Shown: positions 1-10,727 of the stretch, piece after piece
Layout of the letters: the number at the start of each line of letters is the position of its first letter
Numbering within the stretch: the stretch's first letter is position 1
Origin: Phytoseiulus persimilis
Taxonomy: Eukaryota; Arthropoda; Arachnida; Mesostigmata; Phytoseiidae
Assembly: GCA_037576195.1 (NCBI GenBank)
Contig: CM075102.1
Span: forward strand, 20,580,745-20,644,744
Direction: 5' to 3'
Length of the DNA: 64,000 nt
The notes under the pieces: generated by a model
What the model saw: only the letters and a program-made list of their open reading frames with translations
Database searches by the model: none
Told to the model about the DNA's origin: nothing
Made by a program: the position numbers and the translations under genes

Positions 1-175
1 ACGACGACGATATGTGCGTCATAACTGATGGTATTCCATCTGCTCGAGGTTGGTGGGCTAATATTCTTCAAATTTAAACTCGTCCCATGAGAGCTCTAGA
101 ATGTAGTGATGTACATTGAGTATGTTCACGATTTTGGAGGGAGCTGGAAACTGACCTAGAGGGGATCCATTTCAG

Positions 176-661
176 CTCGATTCGAAGAAGAGGCGAGCGG
201 ACCAAATGGGGTTGGCTCGCCTGCCGAGACTGAGGTTTCGACAAAGGTTCTCGCAGTGATGACACCTCTGGAAGACTCGAGGGAAAACGGCAATGAACCA
301 ATCAGAGACGACGATTGCGCTACCAAAATCGACCCAAGTAATTCGAACTCGTGCGCGTCGAAAAATTGCTCAGATGAGGTGAGACTTGTTCCCTTGCTCG
401 AAATCATGGCCCGACATCGCTGTCGTTCCGTCGACGCTGCACCTCCCAAAAGTCCCCCAACGTGGGCCTCCCAGAACGGCCGTAAATTATTGTAAACTCT
501 AATCCTTTCTCGATTTCTATCAGGTCATGATGGAAGCCGTCATCGTGCCCATCGGTGTGGAAGACGACGAGGTCGCCGGAGATTACAAGGGATCGGAAAA
601 TGTCGACTCCGTGAAAGCTACGGAGGTCGTCAATGCCGGATCTGCAGACGGAGAAGCATAG
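176..661 (+). CDS. 3' end of an unrecognised acidic protein (two terminal exons, 5' part outside window or unresolved)
   Basis: Two adjoining exons read in one frame. The first follows a TTTCAG acceptor at 171–175, runs 176–378 from phase 1, and ends at a GAG|GTGAGA donor. The second follows a TTTCTATCAG acceptor, runs 524–661 in phase 0, and ends in TAG. The joined 114-residue tail is strongly acidic and polar (runs such as EEEAS, DDDCATK, GVEDDEVAGD, ending SADGEA), with no transmembrane segment or known domain. This suits the disordered C-terminus of a larger cytoplasmic or channel-like protein, but no family is recognised. An open stretch at 3–50 ends in a weak phase-1 donor (GAG|GTTGGT) that would join in phase and may be the preceding exon. 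The matching splice phases are the main support. Product identity is unknown. Confidence 0.45.
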
Positions 662-3600
662 AGCTCTGAAACCCCGATTATCCGTTACCTATTGTTGCAC
701 GTTTCTCATCAGCAGCTGGACAACACCTGAAGAATGCATAAAGATCATTATTGAAACACGGCGGTCGCCAGTATACTTGATTTGGATGCAAAGTATCATT
801 AGCAGATCGTCCACTCAATCTGATCGAGGATTCCGCTGTATAAACTCTTGCTCTGGACTATCTGTGTGAACAACGGTCATTTGGTTGAAACATTGTGGGG
901 AATGCAGACGTAGAGGTTCATCAGTTTCTTTGCTGGCTCGTTGCTCGACTGTTCGCTCCAATCAATGGATCCAATCAAATGGGCTTCCCATATAAGTTTG
1001 CCTGAATCGTCTGAGAAAGTTCAGTTCCCTCGCTCGGAGAACGTGAAGAGCCCTGTGAACCTCGAACTCGGCGGGATCGAATGTTAAGCACCCTATTTAT
1101 GTCCCAGTGGTTTCGAGATTTTATCGAGTAGACTCCTCTTTGGGCTGCAATTGATTGTACAAATGAGCGGTGATATGAGTCGCCAGAAATGATCCCAAAA
1201 AGCCTGAGCGCTCTCGACTGGCACTGAATACAGAGGTGACTCCTGTTTCTTGAAGACATCCGAAGCCTGAGAAGTCGCAAGTAATAAACCCCCTGTAAAG
1301 AATGGAATGGTGTTGAATCCTTTCGGCTGTCTTTCGCCCTACGTTTATTCTGATCTTGTTCCAATTATTTTCGGACTCTGGCTGATGAACCCACAGATGT
1401 GGAGGATTACCTCTGGAACTCTTGATGGCTGTCAGAGAGCAATGTCGGGACCCCTCGGGGTGACCGCAATGGCGCAGGCGACGACACGGCTCGACGTCTC
1501 TCGCGGTTTCGGGGCCGAAACAGAAAGTATGAGTCAGACGCTTCTCGGGCAACATTTCACCTGCAAGATCGCCTGGATGGCTGCGGGTATGACGCATTGT
1601 TTTTGTGGAGCGCGCTTCGGTGATACTGCGGTCTGCGAAGATTCGGGACGATGAAATCTGAGCGAGGTTCCTCTGCACCGAGAAGACTGTGAACGCTTCT
1701 AGTGTGGAACAGCGGAACCTATTGTCAAACCTTTCCTGGCTGAACTTCCCGAGCGAGACGGAGCGAGTTGGGCAATGTCCTCGTGTACGCATAGAACTCC
1801 ACAAGCTGAGTGGATGCGTCGACTTACGGGCAGTTGCAAAATAGTTCTCGCATCTTAACTCAACTGTTATACTTATACCCTTTCATCGCGGAGGCGACGA
1901 GTGGCTCGGGAACTTTGAACCTCCCGTAAACGTCGAATCTTATATTGGAAGCAGTTTCTCGGGGCCAACGAGGATCCCGATCTCAGTGCTGGAACGAGGA
2001 GGAGGAAGTTCAGAACCAGGCAAGTTTCCTCGTCCGTGGACGCCTCTCGCTGGTCCCCCTGAACCGGACCTCCGCGAGGTGTGCTGAGTCTAGATCGATC
2101 AAAAATTCGCCAGCGATGATTCGTCTCTCGGTCCTTCCTCGCCGAGTTGAAGTTGTGCGCTACATGCTGGGGTCATCGCCTTGTAAGAACGTTAGGAGCT
2201 AGAAGCTCTTCCGAGCCCGACGAAATCCTATTTTGAGAATCGATTTCAATCAAACTCCTGTGTCGGGTGAGAAGCGGGTGTGATTAAATCCCGAGCAAAA
2301 AAGCGGACCCGGAAGCGACACCGGGTTGGAGTTACATCGAACGAACCAACCATTCCCGCCAGGGTCCCCGAGTGATTCCCGAACGACTATTCGCTGCGTT
2401 CCTCGGAACTGGGAGGAAGAAAATGGTTTGCCACGAGCTGGTATTATGCTGCTCTTTCGGGCGCTCTTCGAGTTGGATCAGCGAATTCGAACTGTGGTGG
2501 ACATTCGATCTCTCTCGAGTGAAATGCAACCTCCGAAAATTATGAGTCGATGAGCGGCAACGAAGAGTTCCTCTTCCTCCCCGGTAGTACCCGATCCGGA
2601 AATGCCTCCATTCCCGTTCGGAGCCACAGAGATGATCAACAATAACACTGGAACGAAAATAGCCTATTGGCGAGGACTTTTTGCTCTGGTTAGGCGGAGG
2701 AGAAGAGAAAACAGTTCTTGTTTCAGTTCAACTCGAGCTCACTTTCAACATTTATTCATTACTCATCGCATCTGGTTGGCTTGATATCAATACGCGTTCT
2801 TCAATTGATTGGACGTCGATTGTATGACACATCGATTGTATGTACACATCGTCCACCTCGAGCTACGCCGACACATCACTGTCCACGTCAACTTTAATAT
2901 TTCTTTGCTTCTCTCGCTTTCACATGCTGTTTCTATCTAGATTTACATAAATATCTCCCTCCTATTTATCTGCTTGTTTGTCTCAACCCAGGCAATGAAT
3001 GTCCAGACACTCGCACCTCGTTTTGGTTCACGTTCGTCCTACCTAATAGTTTAATTGTATTTTTTCGCGACAAAATAATATCGGAGTCTAACAATTGCTC
3101 TTTGATGCTTACCGCGGCATAACAATTCTCACTTGATTCAGCCAGCTCTCGGACATGGCCGTCAACAACAGAGCAGTGCCATTCTTCCATTCATCCCCTG
3201 ATCTCTCAAATCATCTCACCTCGGACCGTCGTTTGACACTAACTCGCTTGCTCAGTCAGATGCTGTGAAAATATCCTTACTCTTCCGCAAATCACTCGTT
3301 TCACACTCCGTCCAAGCTTTCGCCCTCCAATCTGTCGCCTCGACAGCTCATTAGGGTGCGGAACGTGGTTTTTCGTTTCCGACTCGAGCATCAAGCCGCC
3401 GCCTCCCTTCAGGAACATTATTCCAGAGTTCTATCCCGACTTTCACAGGCATCAATTGCGACGAATGACATGAATAATTCCGGAGGTCGAAGCTCGACAG
3501 CTCATGACAGTAGCCGGGTTGTCCTCTCATCATTTTCAGATCTAGAACTGACCGCCCCTGCGAAAATTCCATTGCTCCGAAGGGTCTGCAGACGATGAGG

Positions 3601-4500
3601 GTGATAATTCGATCAAGATCCGAGCCGGGGAAGACGGCTCTTCAGAGATATGCGTGCGTCCCCAAAGAAGAAACAGCCAAGGCTTCCCTTCTCGATCCTT
3701 TGAGCTCGAAGAACTCGAGCAGAAGCGAGGAGCCAAGGAGAACTTCAAGTACAACGCAATCCCGCTGCTCATAAAACGAATGGATTAACTAAAAGTGTTA
3801 ACTGGTGATCGTGTGCGACACAAAACTCTAGAGGGACCACTCGCTTCGAACACCTTCAGCTTATTCTAGGATGGCTAACATTTTCCAAACTCACGGTCTC
3901 ACACCGGTGATGTCGTTGAATTTCGCAGCGTTTACTCGAAAGCCGGGAACAAGGAAGGGGGCAGGAGTTTTTCCGCATGAGATTCGATGTATGTCGATTC
4001 CAGCGTACCAAGTCAGCTCAGTTTAGAGAAGAGGAGCAGGGAGATATCGGCACGAATCAGGAGGGTTAGTACTGTGAGAGTCGGAGAGACGACCGGCACG
4101 AGCAACACCATCAACCTTGAACCGAAACCCTTGCTCGGCCCTGAGGACATGTCGAGATACCGTACACTGTTCAGGATTTCACGGCCATAGTTTCCAACAG
4201 AGCTCATTTCACGATGTGCGATACACATCCGTGTAGACGGGTGATGAAGACGTCCTTGACGATAATACCCTCTTGTCCCATCATCATCGGGAGTACCGCT
4301 GCCGAGGTTGAAACAGAAATGAACTACAACTTCCAACAAACTTCTTTCGCCAGCTGCCTCCATCGAGCTACAGACAGCGAGCGTTCCAATCACACCCTTT
4401 TAGAGAAGTGTTCCTGCTCAGCATGACAGGCTTTGTGTTCGGTCCGACTCCGGAATTCAAAAAATAGACATACATGTACAACAGCAACTGCCCGTGCCAG
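662..4500. other. unassigned stretch between the first gene and sno
   Basis: No recognisable protein domain, RNA gene or mobile element was found. Several open frames of 60–230 codons occur on both strands, often overlapping each other, for example 1121–1804 (−) and 3356–3598 (+). None carries a motif I know. Positions 2750–3110 are more AT-rich and contain TTTATT and TTTAAT, the complements of poly(A) signals, so this stretch may hold the 3' untranslated region of sno, which is transcribed leftwards. A short direct repeat (CATCGATTGTATG-type) occurs near 2825–2848. Confidence 0.4.
1283..1288 (+). promoter_or_regulatory. candidate poly(A) signal AATAAA
   Basis: A canonical AATAAA hexamer lies about 620 bases after the stop codon at 661, in the right orientation to end that transcript. 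A lone hexamer is weak evidence. Confidence 0.2.
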
Positions 4501-4720
4501 GAGACAAGAGTGCTCCATGGAGACCTCATTGAGACTCGAAGCGAAAGACCTCTACGAGAGAATGTCGAATATTTCTGCGTGTCGATCAACAGTTCCTGTG
4601 ATTGACGAGCTGAACGATGAGATGAGGGAAGAGATAGAGGAGTCTACTTGGCTAAAGAGGCACGGTCCGAATGATGAGATAGCAGAAGAGCCAGGAGAAA
4701 CCTCAGGAGGAGCTCCTTAG
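4501..4720 (+). CDS. possible terminal exon of an unrecognised acidic protein
   Basis: An open frame follows a CCGTGCCAG acceptor at 4492–4500, enters in phase 2 and ends in TAG at 4718–4720, giving 73 codons. The predicted tail is acidic and charged (segments LEAKDLYERM, DELNDEMREEIEES, NDEIAEEPGE), which is unlike typical noise frames in this window. It would converge tail to tail on sno, whose stop lies only 51 bases away. No domain is recognised and no convincing upstream exon was found, so this could still be a chance frame inside the sno 3' region. Confidence 0.25.
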
Positions 4721-4771
4721 AGCCGTGAGTGGGCTACTCCGCGGAGAAGGCCAACGAGCACCGGTTCGTCT

Positions 4772-7700
4772 TCAATCCGCTTGAAGCTCATCTTCGTCAC
4801 AGAATTTCTTAATGCTAGTCTTTTGAGCGTCTTGAGCCAGAATCGTTCGGAGAGTGGTCACACAAATCGGAGGCACAATCGTACCCACAATGCGAAGATC
4901 GTCTTCCGTTTTGAGTCGAACGACCTGCAGCTTCGACGAGTTCATATTGTTGGTCGATAGTGCGGTTTCGATTTTAGACCATACCGTGAACACTGAGCCG
5001 GCAAGGACGTGGTACACCCGAGATCGGAGTCCAACATCGCAGGGATGTCCTGAGTTTCGTTTGTTGCAAAAGCCGCTCCCGAAGATGTGCGAACATGATT
5101 TTTCAGAACTTTCGTATTGGGCTTGCCACAGATCCTGAGCGTCGTCGGGCGTCAGGAACGTGTACTTGCTCCTGAGATCGGCAAGAGTTTCCTGTTTCAT
5201 CTGCAGGCCCGTGTGCGGCCGGAAGATGCGGAAAATCTTCTCTTTCTGTTTGCCTTTCTTCGTTTTGCCGGCGTAGACCGCCAGAATGGCGGTCTTCTTG
5301 CCGTTCTTCGTCATCTGATTGAGCGAGTAGAAGCCTTCGTCGTTTTCGCAGAGCTCCTTGTATTTGTCAATGGCTTCTTCCCAGCTCATTCCTCGTTCGA
5401 TTCGAACCGTATGCAGTTCGGTTACCGTAACGCCGGTGGGAGACTCCCGAACGAACTCTTCGGTCGAGTCTCGCTTCACGTTATCAGAATTGGCGCCCAG
5501 GTCGAGAATGCCCATATCGAAGCGACCGGTTTTCTTGGCGGTCGAAACAACGGCGTCCATTGTGTCCATGAAGTACTTGAAAAGTGCGTTTTGCAGCGTG
5601 ACTTTTAAGCCGAGCAATCGGTTGAGGAACTTGGAGATATTGTTGTAATCTTTGTCGAGGCTAGTTGCCTGCGAGTGATCGTCCTTCACAACCAAGCCCA
5701 CGCCGAGGAGACCTTCTTTGCAGTCTTGGAAGAAGTTTCCATCGTAGTTAGAAGGTGGCTTCACCATGGGTCTCTCATGACCCATGATAGCCTTCATCGT
5801 CTGCTCCAGAGCCATCCGGCCGTAGTTGTTGTCGATGTTGAACACGGACAGATCTCTGGACTCCCCCGCACGACGGTCACCGTGCGTCAGAGCCCCCATG
5901 CTCTCAATGCGCTTGGCGACAATCGAAGCGAACCGTCGCTCTCCCGCCAGGTCGCTGATGAGGAAGAGGTATTCTGGAGCTGAAACTTGGTTGGACCTGT
6001 GGGTTCGACCGAACTGTTGAACGGCTCGGTCAGCGCTCCACGGAAGCTCGAGGGTTATGTGCAACCGCCGCTTGCGGTTTTCGGCGCGTCGATCCGCCTG
6101 GAGCGAGATTCCGGATGACGCAGCTTCGGAAATGATGGCGATGTTCTTCTCTCCGTCCATGAACCGTTGTTTCTCAGTGACGTTCAGTATTTCAAGAGGA
6201 ACATCGCTTTCTGTCCGGGACTCGTAGAGAACACCGCTGCTGCCGTTTACCAAACGACCCTTGCGTCCGGTCATTTCCGCAACGAATGCCGGACCGCCGA
6301 GCTCATCGATCAGCTGATCCAGCGTGTTGATGGGAAGGTATTCGCCGATGTTCTCCAGCATGTTGAGCAGTTGCAGTTTCATGGCAGCTGCTTTGTCACC
6401 GGAGTCTTTACTGAAGTACAGGGTCTGCTGTGTCATTTCCGAGAAAGGTGAAGGCGACCTCTCTCGCTTTGGGACAGGTTTTTTTGGCTCCTCCTTCTCC
6501 TTCTTGACTTTCTTCTCTTTCTTCTCACGTTTGGGCTTTTTGTCTCTGCCATGCTCTTTATTCTTCCGTTTGCGCTTGAGGTTCCGATTCGCCCACGGGT
6601 CGTCTTCGTCCCCGTTGTCGCCACCGAACGGGTTGAAGTCGTCGCCGCTGAGATCGTCCTCATCGGAATCGTCGGAGGCATCTTCGGAGCTCATGTCCGA
6701 ACTGGAGTCAGCATCCGAGCTGTCTTCGGGCTCTGATTCAACTTTAATTGGAACTTCCTCTTTCTTGGGCAAGAAGTCGCGCTCATCGAGGAACGAACCG
6801 CCCAGTCCCAGCAGCGCGAGCGTTTTCTTCCGGTTCGGTGCGGGGAAGTGCTTTTCGACCAGGCTTTGAAAGACTCCTTTGGCTGTGGAGACGAAATCCG
6901 TCAGTTCGCCACCCTGTTCTTCGAGTTGCTCCAGGGTTCGACTCTCCCCGGTGGACTGAAGGCCGATGACCACGCATTTGCCATCTTTGATGGCTTCTTT
7001 CGCCACCTTAACCACGTAGGGTACCTTGGCCGCAATGCACAAATACTTGAAAAAACGCTGGTGAGCCCCCCAAAACTGTCCCCACATGGTTTTCTTCACT
7101 CGGGTGTCGGCATCCATCAGCTGCGCAGCTTCGGAGAACATCCTCCGGGCCTCAACCCACAATTTCACAGACAAGTTATACGTTTGAACGAAATGGTCTT
7201 GGAGTGAAACCTCCTCGATCCTGAAGGTGACACCGGAGAACGACAATTGTCGAGCGATGTACATTCCGCGGAGTTTCATGTCCATCGCGACCAGTTCCAT
7301 GCTCCCGACGCCGCGTTTTTCCACAGCATTGAGGAAATCATTGAACTCTTTGAACTGAGTACCGTCGCCCCAGATGCCCAGTCGAGTCATGTAGGCCATG
7401 TTCTTGGGTTCGGATGCACCGGTGGCCGAGGCGTACACAACCCTCGCCTTGGGAAGTCTATTCTGGAGTTCCAGTACGGTCTGACCGGTCTTCGTAGGCT
7501 TCGATGAGCCGGCAGGGTAGAGATTTTTGGCTTTGTGACACTCATCAAATACAATAACACCGTCAAAATCGTCGCCACACCAGTGCAACAGCTGTTTCAA
7601 CCGTGTTCGGTACTTGGATGAGCTGGATGAACTTTCACCGATCAGCGATGAGTATGTGGCGAAGATGACGCCTCTTTTGCACGAGCCGTTTTTCTTGCTG

Positions 7701-9292
7701 GTGATCTTGTGGTATTTGAATTTGTTGAGAGGGTGCACCTCGAGCTTGGTCGCTCCGATGTCCTTCAAATCTCGTTCGGCGTCGAAGCGCAAATCGTTGG
7801 ACACGGAAAACCATAAAGCTCTTTTTCGGCCGAGTAAATAATTCTCAAAAATTATCCCGGCTACTGTTCGGCCCTTGCCAATACCGGGTCCGTCGCCTAT
7901 CAGGTATCCAGCTCGTTGTCCGTTCGGAAGGATCACATCGTGTTGCTGACAAGCGTAGGTTATCGATTCCAGTTGCAGCGCAGAAAGAGCGCCGGTATCG
8001 ACGGTTTCCTCGGGAATGGTTAGTCTGTAATGCACATCAGGTGGGGGAACGGAAGACAACGATGCCGTTTCTACAACAGGGTCCGGATGTTTCTGTCCGA
8101 TCCGGAGTTTGGCGGGAACATAGTTCGAGTAGGTCTCAGCAACACCCATCTCTTCTTCCTCTTCAACTCCACCATCGTCTACGAGTTGAGGTCGTATCAG
8201 ACTGGGTTGTTTTCCCGTTGCCTCGCCGTTTTTTAGGGCTCCTGGCATGATGGAAACACGCGACGGACTCGGTGCATTCACAGCGAGCGAAGCCCTCGGA
8301 GCCACGAGGAGGGATCGAGGATTCGGCACGGCTCTGTTAACGACCGCGGTTGTGGTCGGCTTTGGAGCGACACCGTTTGTAACTTTTCGTACGACTGTTG
8401 TCGTCGCTGCGCCCATAGGTGCGGCTACCTTCTGTATGATTTGAGTGACCGGAGCGTTTGGTCGTATCGATGCTGTTGACACCCCCCTCAACGTTGGGTG
8501 GTTACCTTGTGCTGCAGTAGTCACCACACGCTGGATAATGGTGTGTCCGTTCGCCGATTGCACAACTCGTGCTGGAGCCTGTATGATCCTCGTTGTCAAT
8601 GTTCCCGGCGCTGTTGTTGTTGTCGCAGCAACTGAAGTGACACGGCCAGCTGCAGGGGCAGTGACCACGCGCGGGGACTGGATCACGGCCGGACCTTTTG
8701 ATGTGAGCACTCTCGTGATCACTTTCGGTTGTCCACCCACACCGACTCGAACGACGCGCGGTTGACCTCCTGATGTCGATGGAGCTGCTGTGGTTGTTCG
8801 ATACAGCACCGGGGAACCGTTTCGAACGAGTCGGATCTGAGGTGACGTAACTCCTGGAACGGGTCTCGTCACCGAAACTTGCTTCGAGGGAGTTCCGACA
8901 ACGCGCACTGTCTGGGCTCGCGGGGAAGCTATCTGTTGCGTCACTCGTGGGGCTCTCACTTTGATCAATGTGGGCTGCCTATGCGTTCCAGGGGCAAGAG
9001 CTCTCTGAATGAGAACGATCTGGGATCCAGGTGCCACCACCTGCTGCCGCACAACCGTCTGAGGTCTGGCGAGCAGAATCTTGGCCGGTTGGCCCGGAAC
9101 AACATTGTTGTTCGTGGCAACAGCCTTCACTACAGTTGGATGGTTCCGGAGAATAGCAGTCGTAGTAACAGTAGAACCATTACCAACACCACTAGCAGCA
9201 GCAGCCGTAGCAGCGCGCTGTGATGGTTGCGGGTTTGGCACGGGCTTGCGCTCGATTCCCGATGCGTCCAGAGCTGCGGACAGAATGTCCAT
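4772..9292 (-). CDS. sno: strawberry notch (SBNO1-type helicase-like transcriptional coregulator), single coding exon
   Basis: Strawberry notch proteins are nuclear DExD/H-helicase-like coregulators; in Drosophila sno acts with Notch and EGFR signalling. The frame gives 1,506 residues from the ATG at 9292, in the family's usual 1,400–1,650 range. The N-terminal 380 residues are Thr/Val/Pro-rich and low-complexity. The helicase core carries a Walker A motif (GPGIGKGR, about residue 470), a DECH box ([12 protein letters not shown], about 580) and a SAT-like motif ([10 protein letters not shown]). An acidic Ser/Asp/Glu linker (about 850–890) and a Lys/Arg-rich, probably nuclear-localising block (about 900–940) follow. 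The C-terminal helicase lobe has [11 protein letters not shown] (motif VI, about 1,092). Coding is uninterrupted from end to end, which is unusual for this gene and points to intron loss. I chose the ATG at 9292 ([14 protein letters not shown]) over an in-frame one at 9424 because it matches the family's start and a 3' splice site lies just upstream. Confidence 0.95.
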   Translation of the reverse strand: MDILSAALDASGIERKPVPNPQPSQRAATAAAASGVGNGSTVTTTAILRNHPTVVKAVATNNNVVPGQPAKILLARPQTVVRQQVVAPGSQIVLIQRALAPGTHRQPTLIKVRAPRVTQQIASPRAQTVRVVGTPSKQVSVTRPVPGVTSPQIRLVRNGSPVLYRTTTAAPSTSGGQPRVVRVGVGGQPKVITRVLTSKGPAVIQSPRVVTAPAAGRVTSVAATTTTAPGTLTTRIIQAPARVVQSANGHTIIQRVVTTAAQGNHPTLRGVSTASIRPNAPVTQIIQKVAAPMGAATTTVVRKVTNGVAPKPTTTAVVNRAVPNPRSLLVAPRASLAVNAPSPSRVSIMPGALKNGEATGKQPSLIRPQLVDDGGVEEEEEMGVAETYSNYVPAKLRIGQKHPDPVVETASLSSVPPPDVHYRLTIPEETVDTGALSALQLESITYACQQHDVILPNGQRAGYLIGDGPGIGKGRTVAGIIFENYLLGRKRALWFSVSNDLRFDAERDLKDIGATKLEVHPLNKFKYHKITSKKNGSCKRGVIFATYSSLIGESSSSSSKYRTRLKQLLHWCGDDFDGVIVFDECHKAKNLYPAGSSKPTKTGQTVLELQNRLPKARVVYASATGASEPKNMAYMTRLGIWGDGTQFKEFNDFLNAVEKRGVGSMELVAMDMKLRGMYIARQLSFSGVTFRIEEVSLQDHFVQTYNLSVKLWVEARRMFSEAAQLMDADTRVKKTMWGQFWGAHQRFFKYLCIAAKVPYVVKVAKEAIKDGKCVVIGLQSTGESRTLEQLEEQGGELTDFVSTAKGVFQSLVEKHFPAPNRKKTLALLGLGGSFLDERDFLPKKEEVPIKVESEPEDSSDADSSSDMSSEDASDDSDEDDLSGDDFNPFGGDNGDEDDPWANRNLKRKRKNKEHGRDKKPKREKKEKKVKKEKEEPKKPVPKRERSPSPFSEMTQQTLYFSKDSGDKAAAMKLQLLNMLENIGEYLPINTLDQLIDELGGPAFVAEMTGRKGRLVNGSSGVLYESRTESDVPLEILNVTEKQRFMDGEKNIAIISEAASSGISLQADRRAENRKRRLHITLELPWSADRAVQQFGRTHRSNQVSAPEYLFLISDLAGERRFASIVAKRIESMGALTHGDRRAGESRDLSVFNIDNNYGRMALEQTMKAIMGHERPMVKPPSNYDGNFFQDCKEGLLGVGLVVKDDHSQATSLDKDYNNISKFLNRLLGLKVTLQNALFKYFMDTMDAVVSTAKKTGRFDMGILDLGANSDNVKRDSTEEFVRESPTGVTVTELHTVRIERGMSWEEAIDKYKELCENDEGFYSLNQMTKNGKKTAILAVYAGKTKKGKQKEKIFRIFRPHTGLQMKQETLADLRSKYTFLTPDDAQDLWQAQYESSEKSCSHIFGSGFCNKRNSGHPCDVGLRSRVYHVLAGSVFTVWSKIETALSTNNMNSSKLQVVRLKTEDDLRIVGTIVPPICVTTLRTILAQDAQKTSIKKFCDEDELQAD

Positions 9293-9424
9293 CTCGGGGC
9301 GTTCACTGGTCGCCCTGCCACAAACGAGGGAACATTCACAGAAACCAGACTTTTCCGTGCTATCGTCCGAAAGTCCACAACCAAACAACTGCACGGGACG
9401 AAAGCAGACCACTAACTGAATCAC
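9293..9424 (-). other. sno: sno 5' leader, in frame but probably untranslated
   Basis: The sno frame stays open for 44 codons upstream of the chosen start, to an ATG at 9424. These residues are Cys-rich and unlike the family. On the minus strand, a pyrimidine-rich tract ending TTTGTGGCAG gives a plausible 3' splice site (AG at plus positions 9315–9316), 22 bases before the chosen ATG. The gene may therefore keep one intron in its leader while the coding part is intronless. Confidence 0.5.
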
Positions 9425-9454
9425 AATAGAAATACACCACTAGCGTGCAGAGCC

Positions 9455-10727
9455 AGCTGTCGGCTTCACACTCCGAGGGCCGAACAAGATCTAAACAAGC
9501 TCCACTCGAGTGAGCTTGCACGATCACAAAATATCATGAAACTGCATCCAGACGCAGCCCAATCGCCGGTTCTGATCGGGACGAGAGGTTTCCAGTGATA
9601 ATCGACGCTCACACCGTTTCTCTCCGGAGCCGACTCGGGCCAACTCTGGAATCCCTCTGTCGAATAAGGATCTAGCCATTTTGCAATATCACAGCCACAT
9701 CATCCAACGAACCGAGGCCTCATATCAGCCCAGACAAAGTATGGAAGGGACGTCTGGACCTCGGAACACCACGAGACATTTGAGTATTCTACCATTCTGT
9801 CCGTTTTCCGCCGGGAGTTCAGCTTCCAAAATGCCACAAATCTAGGAACGGTCACCCCACTAAAACTCAGAACACTGAGATACGTCACCTCCGCTAATGT
9901 CATGTCCCCCGACAACGAGTCTCGCTGAGAATCTTAGCCGTCGAGCAACTCATGAAAAGAAACTGTTCGGCTGTTTTAGGAGTCGACAGTGTTCCCAGAT
10001 GCAAATATTGAGAATCTTAGAGCGTTTCCTGTCGGAATCACGAGTCGGAGTGAAGGAGAGTTCCCAGCTGATCCCAGACACAACCTGAACGAGTACGCAG
10101 TGTCCCACATTAGTCTGCCGACAGACGACATGCGCTTGAGAAACCCTCAGCGAAGAATTTCATAGGACGACCCTCGAGCAGAGTTTCAAAAATGTTGCAC
10201 GCGGGACCTTTGGGTTCCGACTCCGGCGCGGAACCTATGGGGTTCGCCGCTACCTGACAACATAGCTCCTAGTACCCTTCTCCGATGATCGACGTGAAGA
10301 TGACCAGAGTCAAACTTGCTGGATCCTATTTTTCACGTTCCAGGAAGCGGAGTACTGATGGGTGTCCGCGTTCGCTCTGGAGATCTCTCATCTCCATAAT
10401 GGAGACTTCAAAGTTTCCTGCTCCAGAGGCAGGAACGCGAAACATGGCGGGGAAACATCATGCAGTTTCTACACGATAAGGGGATACTTATTCCCGAGCA
10501 CATTTCGGTTGCCCGATATATATCGCTCCAATGATTGGAAATGAAACTATAAGTTCTGAATGTGGGGATGGGTACAAATATGGCAGGCAAGTTCGCTGAC
10601 TTCGCGCGTAGAATGTTCAAACATTCGTTCAGGGTTCTGGAAGCAGACGCTCCATGACTCTAGCCGCGATGACCGCACGTATCGCTCCGCGGTGTTGTTC
10701 TCTCGGCAAGGATTTGAGCGAGGAGGG
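9455..10727. repeat. diverged segmental repeat, copy 1 (upstream of sno)
   Basis: Two blocks in this interval recur in the same order and orientation about 8.3 kb downstream. Block A (9455–9492) matches 17800–17837 at 36 of 38 positions without gaps. Block B (about 10640–10727) matches about 18970–19059 at nearly 80% with small gaps, around TCCGCGGTGTTGTT. The offsets (8,345 and about 8,331) are almost equal, so the whole interval of about 1.25 kb was duplicated and has since drifted. Weaker patches lie between, such as CCGTTTTC…GGAG near 9800 and 17985. The stretch may be a segmental duplication or an unclassified interspersed repeat. No coding gene is recognised in it. Confidence 0.6.

Noticed and set aside
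4013-4393. Minus-strand frame with a hydrophobic tail (MVLLVPVVSPTLTVLTLLIRA) as a membrane protein
   Set aside because: Plus-strand frames over it are equally open, no family is recognised, and it lies in the likely 3' region of sno.
5117-9419. Long plus-strand open frames across the sno gene (up to 181 codons)
   Set aside because: They are antisense shadows of a conserved helicase coding sequence and have no domain of their own.
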